Source: Ekhidna sp.
GTDB lineage: Bacteria > Bacteroidota > Bacteroidia > Cytophagales > Cyclobacteriaceae
Assembly: GCA_013214445.1 (NCBI GenBank)
Contig: JABSPG010000195.1
Coordinates: forward strand, 1 to 7,150
Direction: 5' to 3'
Length of the DNA stretch: 7,150 nucleotides
The translations under genes and the position numbers were made by a program. Shown one piece after another: positions 5,076 to 7,150 of the stretch (position 1 is its first letter; every line of letters begins with the position of its first letter). The notes under the pieces are model-generated. The model had not been told where the DNA came from and ran no database searches. It worked only from the letters and a program-made list of their open reading frames with translations.

Positions 5076-5303
5076 TCACCGCTCAATCAAAGCCGGATTG
5101 GATGCTTTTAATTCTTTCAACGCTTCTTCTTTACTCTCACGCGCCACAGATCGATTGTTATGCACTGCTATAGCCAATGTACGCCAAGCCCATACTTCGC
5201 TCTGTCCGTGCTTCTCTAGCTTAATATGGCCTATTAGAACGCCATCAGCTTTTATGTGATATTTCCCGTCATGATCTGGGTGTTTGGTGCATGTGAATTT
5301 CAT
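5076..5303 (-). CDS. Conserved-type small phage protein, 75 aa
   Basis: The product begins MKFTCTKHPDHDGKYHIKAD and has a short beta-rich core (GVLIGHIKLEKHGQSEVWAWRTLAIAV). It ends with a helix, ESKEEALKELKASNP. The layout, a small domain with a WxW motif followed by a 'T/S-x-E-E-A' helix, recalls short uncharacterised proteins frequent in rhizobial phages and chromosomes. This is a recollection of pattern, not a search result. The N-terminal CTKHPDHDG could bind a metal (Cys, three His/Asp), but the number of ligands is low. The ATG has no visible Shine-Dalgarno. The leader is pyrimidine-rich (CTACCCTACCC), so initiation may be leaderless or weak. It converges on the membrane gene ending at 5067. 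Confidence 0.68.
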   Translation of the reverse strand: MKFTCTKHPDHDGKYHIKADGVLIGHIKLEKHGQSEVWAWRTLAIAVHNNRSVARESKEEALKELKASNPALIER

Positions 5304-5330
5304 GCGGGTAGGGTAGCTGATTCAAAATCA

Positions 5331-5346
5331 AATATCGATTGATATT
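5331..5346. promoter_or_regulatory. Inverted repeat before the 5303 gene
   Basis: AATATC-GATT-GATATT (5331-5336 and 5341-5346) is a perfect 6-bp dyad. Next to it, TGATT-CAA-AATCA forms a second one with 5-bp arms. They occupy the short gap between the gene ending at 5345 and the gene starting at 5303, and could be an operator or an AT-rich promoter element. No clear -35/-10 pair was found. Confidence 0.35.
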
Positions 5347-5563
5347 AAGGGTTGATAATCATCAAAGCGCAACGGCGCACATAGTAACCTTGCTGTTTGG
5401 ATTTTTTAATTGACCATTCTTCACAGGGATCAAGACCTCGCTCCCATGCGACTTGTTCAGTTTCACCAATCGCTAACCCGTTCGCGCCGTCAAGAATTTC
5501 ACCATTTATCATGACGCAATACATCAGTTCATTTTCAGTAGGCAGCACATTCTTTCCTTCCAT
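5345..5563 (-). CDS. Hypothetical small phage protein, 72 aa
   Basis: This 72-aa protein begins MEGKNVLPTENELMYCVMIN and continues with an EILDGANGLAIGETEQVAW segment, then EEWSIKKSKQQGYYVRRCAL to the end. It has a mixed alpha/beta appearance with three cysteines, and no membrane segment is certain. No family was recognised. The ATG at 5563 is chosen over an in-frame GTG at 5572 because the purine-rich GGGTGAT lies at the right distance for the ATG, whereas the GTG lies within that site. The ribosome binding site is in the 3' arm of a perfect 6-bp hairpin (5571-5587), which may throttle translation. It is followed leftward by the 75-aa gene at 5303 and may share its transcript. Confidence 0.62.
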   Translation of the reverse strand: MEGKNVLPTENELMYCVMINGEILDGANGLAIGETEQVAWERGLDPCEEWSIKKSKQQGYYVRRCALMIINP

Positions 5564-5568
5564 AGCTA

Positions 5569-5796
5569 TCACCCTGCAAAACAGGGTGTGTTTTCCAGTG
5601 AATTAGGCCTTGGCCCAAATATTTTGTTTTCGTCGTGAATGGTGAAGTTATTCACACCCCGATATTTTTTTGATTTCACAAAACGCTTGACGTTACACAT
5701 CTTTAAGAAAACGTAGGCAAAATAAGGGGTGGTGTTACACACAATATTGAATGAAATCAGTATCCGTTCGAATACGGGCGAGGCCTCCATATACAT
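5569..5796 (-). CDS. Doubtful ORF, 75 aa, overlapping the repeat region
   Basis: The frame can start at ATG 5796 (MYMEASPVFERIL), supported by AAGGAT at 5803-5808 about six bases upstream. A further in-frame ATG lies at 5817. The product (LISFNIVCNTTPYFAYVFLK, then a basic KRFVKSKKYRGVNNF segment) matches no family known to me. It runs across two of the four GTTACAC repeats and the central dyad, so the open frame may simply cross non-coding DNA next to integrase. For it: the TATAAGGA leader resembles that of the MmcB-like gene, and its TGA lies just before the next start. Against it: unusual composition, with little helix or strand pattern, and overlap with repeats. Treat it as possible only. 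Confidence 0.3.
   Translation of the reverse strand: MYMEASPVFERILISFNIVCNTTPYFAYVFLKMCNVKRFVKSKKYRGVNNFTIHDENKIFGPRPNSLENTPCFAG
5571..5587 (-). promoter_or_regulatory. Hairpin covering the ribosome binding site of the 5563 gene
   Basis: ACCCTG and CAGGGT are perfect 6-bp arms around a 5-base loop. In the leftward message the 3' arm carries the AGGGT that precedes the ATG at 5563 by seven bases, so the folded form would hide the site. On the + strand the arms are followed by GTGTTTT, so a weak rightward terminator is the alternative. Confidence 0.5.
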
Positions 5797-5876
5797 AATT
5801 TTATCCTTATAAATCATATACTTAACCTTGGTGTTACACCGATTTTTGTGGAATGCCAGACAAAAGCGTTACACAT
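5691..5876 (+). repeat. Four direct GTTACAC repeats (A-B-B-A): candidate attP arms or operators
   Basis: GTTACAC occurs at 5692-5698, 5734-5740, 5833-5839 and 5868-5874, all in one orientation. The outer two extend to CGTTACACAT (type A) and the inner two to GGTGTTACAC (type B). The copy at 5830-5840 is also a palindrome, GGTGT-T-ACACC. The array straddles a dyad at 5764-5777 and ends exactly at the 3' end of the tyrosine integrase gene, whose stop is inside the last copy. Arm-type integrase sites flanking a core look like this, and a regulator array is the alternative. Apart from the doubtful ORF, the 5564-5868 stretch is otherwise non-coding. Confidence 0.55.
5764..5777. other. Dyad at the centre of the repeat array: possible integrase core
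   Basis: CCGT-TCGAAT-ACGG has 4-bp arms around six bases, about the spacing of tyrosine-recombinase core sites. It lies near the midpoint of the A-B-B-A array (midpoint about 5784). TTCGAAT (5767-5773) is followed after 13 bases by CCA (5787-5789), the same geometry as a tRNA 3' end. However, the T-stem pairs are not conserved, so tRNA identity is not claimed. Confidence 0.3.
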
Positions 5877-6906
5877 TTGATATTTTTCGGCCTGCTTCGA
5901 CCGCTGCTTTTTGCCTGTTGTAAGCCTCAATATACGGCTTTGCTTCTTTCGAATCACGCCAGCCAAACCAAGCCATAAGCCCGTATTCGTTTACGCCGTT
6001 GCTTGCCATGCGTGTTGCAAGCCACTTTCTGACGCTGTGTGCTGTGATATTTTCTATCCCTGCGTCCTTAAACCAGCCCGAAACAGCCTGAGACATCGAT
6101 TTATCGCTCTTATAGGGCGCTCCGTGTTTGCTTATTAGGAACGTGAACTGATTTGATCCGCGCAGCTCTTCTGCAAATTCTTGATCGATATCAATTGAAA
6201 TCAGCATGTTTGTCTTCACCGTTGTGAAGGTGAGGGTATTACCCTTTAGATTTGGCCTTCCTAGCAATCTGAGATCAGAGACACGAACGCCCGTCGCCAT
6301 AAGTAGGTTTATTGCGCGTCTTGCAGGCCCTGACGTGTGATGGTTCAGATATTGGGTCAAATGCTCATCGGTCGCGGTTTGGTGGCCTCCTCGTGCTACT
6401 GAGAGCTTTTCCACACCAAAGCAGGGCGAATTTTCCAATAAATCATTGGTGACAGCATACTTAAAAATAGCGTTTAATATCTTCAACCGCTCATTTGCGG
6501 CGTTTGGTGCATCGAATTTTCTATCTCGCAATACCGCTATATGGGACTTTTTAAAGGATGTTATGCGGGTATCGCCAAATAATTGCGTGTGATCTGGGTT
6601 TACCTTTTCAGCGTTCATAGTTGCGATAATGCGCTTGCGTGCTTTCTGAGTTGCTTCACCAAGCCCCTTGAACGCTGTTGAGTTCATATATTCATCGCAC
6701 AACCAGCTAAATGTTCCTTTATCCCTGTGAATGCTGTGAGGGCGCGCATTCAAGCAATCTTGATACGCTGCCATAAATTCAGGCGATTTGTAATCATCGG
6801 GTAGCCTGGTTACAGGACAACCGCGCCGCCTGAAATAATAGCGCATAGTCCCATTTTTGCGCCGCCGCTGCGTCACATGCTCAAGTTTTAGCTTCATAGC
6901 ATTCAT
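5869..6906 (-). CDS. int: Tyrosine-family phage integrase
   Basis: This 345-aa site-specific recombinase would integrate and, with a helper, excise the phage by strand exchange through a 3' phosphotyrosine link. The N-terminal region (about residues 10-60, basic RRRKNG with YYFRRRG) suits arm-site binding. Residues 64-160 look like the core-binding SAM-like domain (TFSWLCDEYMNS, then ANERLKILNAIFKYAV). The catalytic domain shows Arg208 in TGVRVSDL, Lys231 in VKTN, His290-x-x-Arg293 in AHSVRKWL, Trp316 in FGWRD (where many relatives have His) and the nucleophile Tyr325 in KPYIEAY. All key positions are present, and the length is normal for phage integrases. The ATG at 6906 overlaps the upstream TGA as ATGA, so it is translationally coupled. 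A second ATG at 6897 is possible. The 3' end abuts the GTTACAC array, its likely attachment region. Confidence 0.93.
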   Translation of the reverse strand: MNAMKLKLEHVTQRRRKNGTMRYYFRRRGCPVTRLPDDYKSPEFMAAYQDCLNARPHSIHRDKGTFSWLCDEYMNSTAFKGLGEATQKARKRIIATMNAEKVNPDHTQLFGDTRITSFKKSHIAVLRDRKFDAPNAANERLKILNAIFKYAVTNDLLENSPCFGVEKLSVARGGHQTATDEHLTQYLNHHTSGPARRAINLLMATGVRVSDLRLLGRPNLKGNTLTFTTVKTNMLISIDIDQEFAEELRGSNQFTFLISKHGAPYKSDKSMSQAVSGWFKDAGIENITAHSVRKWLATRMASNGVNEYGLMAWFGWRDSKEAKPYIEAYNRQKAAVEAGRKISNV

Positions 6907-7100
6907 ACTTTAGGCTCCGGTTCACCTGTATCTTCCGGCTCGTCAATTGGCGCTTCAATTTTGATTTCCTCATCTGTTACGACAAGCGAAAGCCCACTTT
7001 TTGATCCCTTGATAGTGTAATTTTTCAAGCCGCAAGCCATCGCCGCCTTAATTAGACGCTGTGCATCAACTTGAGTAAATGCAGGTGCAGGGCGTGACAT
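6903..7100 (-). CDS. Small protein upstream of integrase, acidic C-terminus
   Basis: This 65-aa protein has a helix-rich N-terminal half (PAFTQVDAQRLIKAAMACGL), a short strand pair (NYTIKGSKSGLSLVVTDEE) and an acidic, proline-rich tail (IDEPEDTGEPEP). The opening MSRPAPAFTQ followed by a short alpha-beta unit recalls a widespread uncharacterised family beside integrases in rhizobial phages, a recollection without search support. An excisionase or integrase cofactor is possible from position alone, although the acidic tail and lack of a clear winged helix argue against a typical Xis. The start has AAAGGAG at 7109-7115, eight bases upstream. Its TGA overlaps the integrase ATG. The gene further upstream is outside the window or cannot be resolved from its last bases. 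Confidence 0.7.
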   Translation of the reverse strand: MSRPAPAFTQVDAQRLIKAAMACGLKNYTIKGSKSGLSLVVTDEEIKIEAPIDEPEDTGEPEPKV

Positions 7101-7150
7101 TTAGCTTTCTCCTTTGTCAACATTGTTTCCACAGGCTTAGGTAACCACTG

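Noticed and set aside
5767..5789. tRNA 3' end (TTCGAAT, 13 bases, CCA)
   Set aside because: Spacing fits, but the bases flanking the loop do not pair as a T-stem (a G-A clash next to the loop) and no matching 5' half is present. Kept only as a hint for an attachment core.
5692..5874. CRISPR array or plasmid iterons
   Set aside because: Repeats are only 7-10 bases with unequal spacing (42, 99 and 35 bases), with no spacer-like units, Cas genes or replication initiator nearby.
7101..7150. C-terminal end of another leftward gene at the right edge
   Set aside because: Two frames remain open from the edge for a short way, and neither shows a recognisable protein, so no gene is called.

Overview
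The window is phage DNA, either a prophage or a free temperate phage, and most likely from an alphaproteobacterium. That placement rests on protein resemblances recalled from memory: a GTA-type three-TM holin, a small gene opening MSRPAPAFTQ just ahead of a tyrosine integrase, and an MmcB-like nuclease. All are typical of rhizobial-type phages. No rRNA, tRNA, CRISPR array or insertion sequence was seen. Base composition is below 50% GC by eye. The species cannot be fixed.

Layout: (1) Bases 1-2103, + strand, are the tail of a tightly packed late/lysis operon. It runs from the end of a small gene, through a GTA-holin-like protein, a small membrane/coiled-coil protein and a 416-aa metallophosphoesterase-like protein with an extra N-terminal domain, to a 55-aa gene whose start overlaps the preceding stop. 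(2) Bases 2112-3578, - strand, form a four-gene operon: a PD-(D/E)XK (MmcB-like) protein, then three small genes. The last is a 58-aa membrane protein. (3) Bases 3579-3714 are a divergent control region with back-to-back promoter-like elements and several inverted repeats. (4) Bases 3715-5067, + strand, carry a small serine recombinase with an unusual C-terminus and three small genes. The stop/ribosome-binding junctions here are near-identical, and a fourth junction has no gene after it. (5) Bases 5076-5563, - strand, carry two small genes, the second with a hairpin over its ribosome binding site. (6) Bases 5564-5868 hold four direct GTTACAC repeats arranged A-B-B-A around a small dyad. This is a candidate attP or operator array. 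An ORF of doubtful reality crosses it. (7) Bases 5869-7100, - strand, carry the tyrosine integrase and, coupled to it, a small gene with an acidic tail.

How it fits together: the left part serves lysis and late functions, the right part integration, and the middle is accessory DNA. Having late genes on one side of a possible intact attP and integrase on the other would suit a circular or unintegrated phage genome, or two abutting elements, better than one simple integrated prophage. Two recombinases of unrelated chemistry lie within about 3 kb of each other, each beside its own repeat-rich non-coding stretch. The two stretches share sequence words. This is the most interesting aspect of the window. 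No complete new defence system could be demonstrated.
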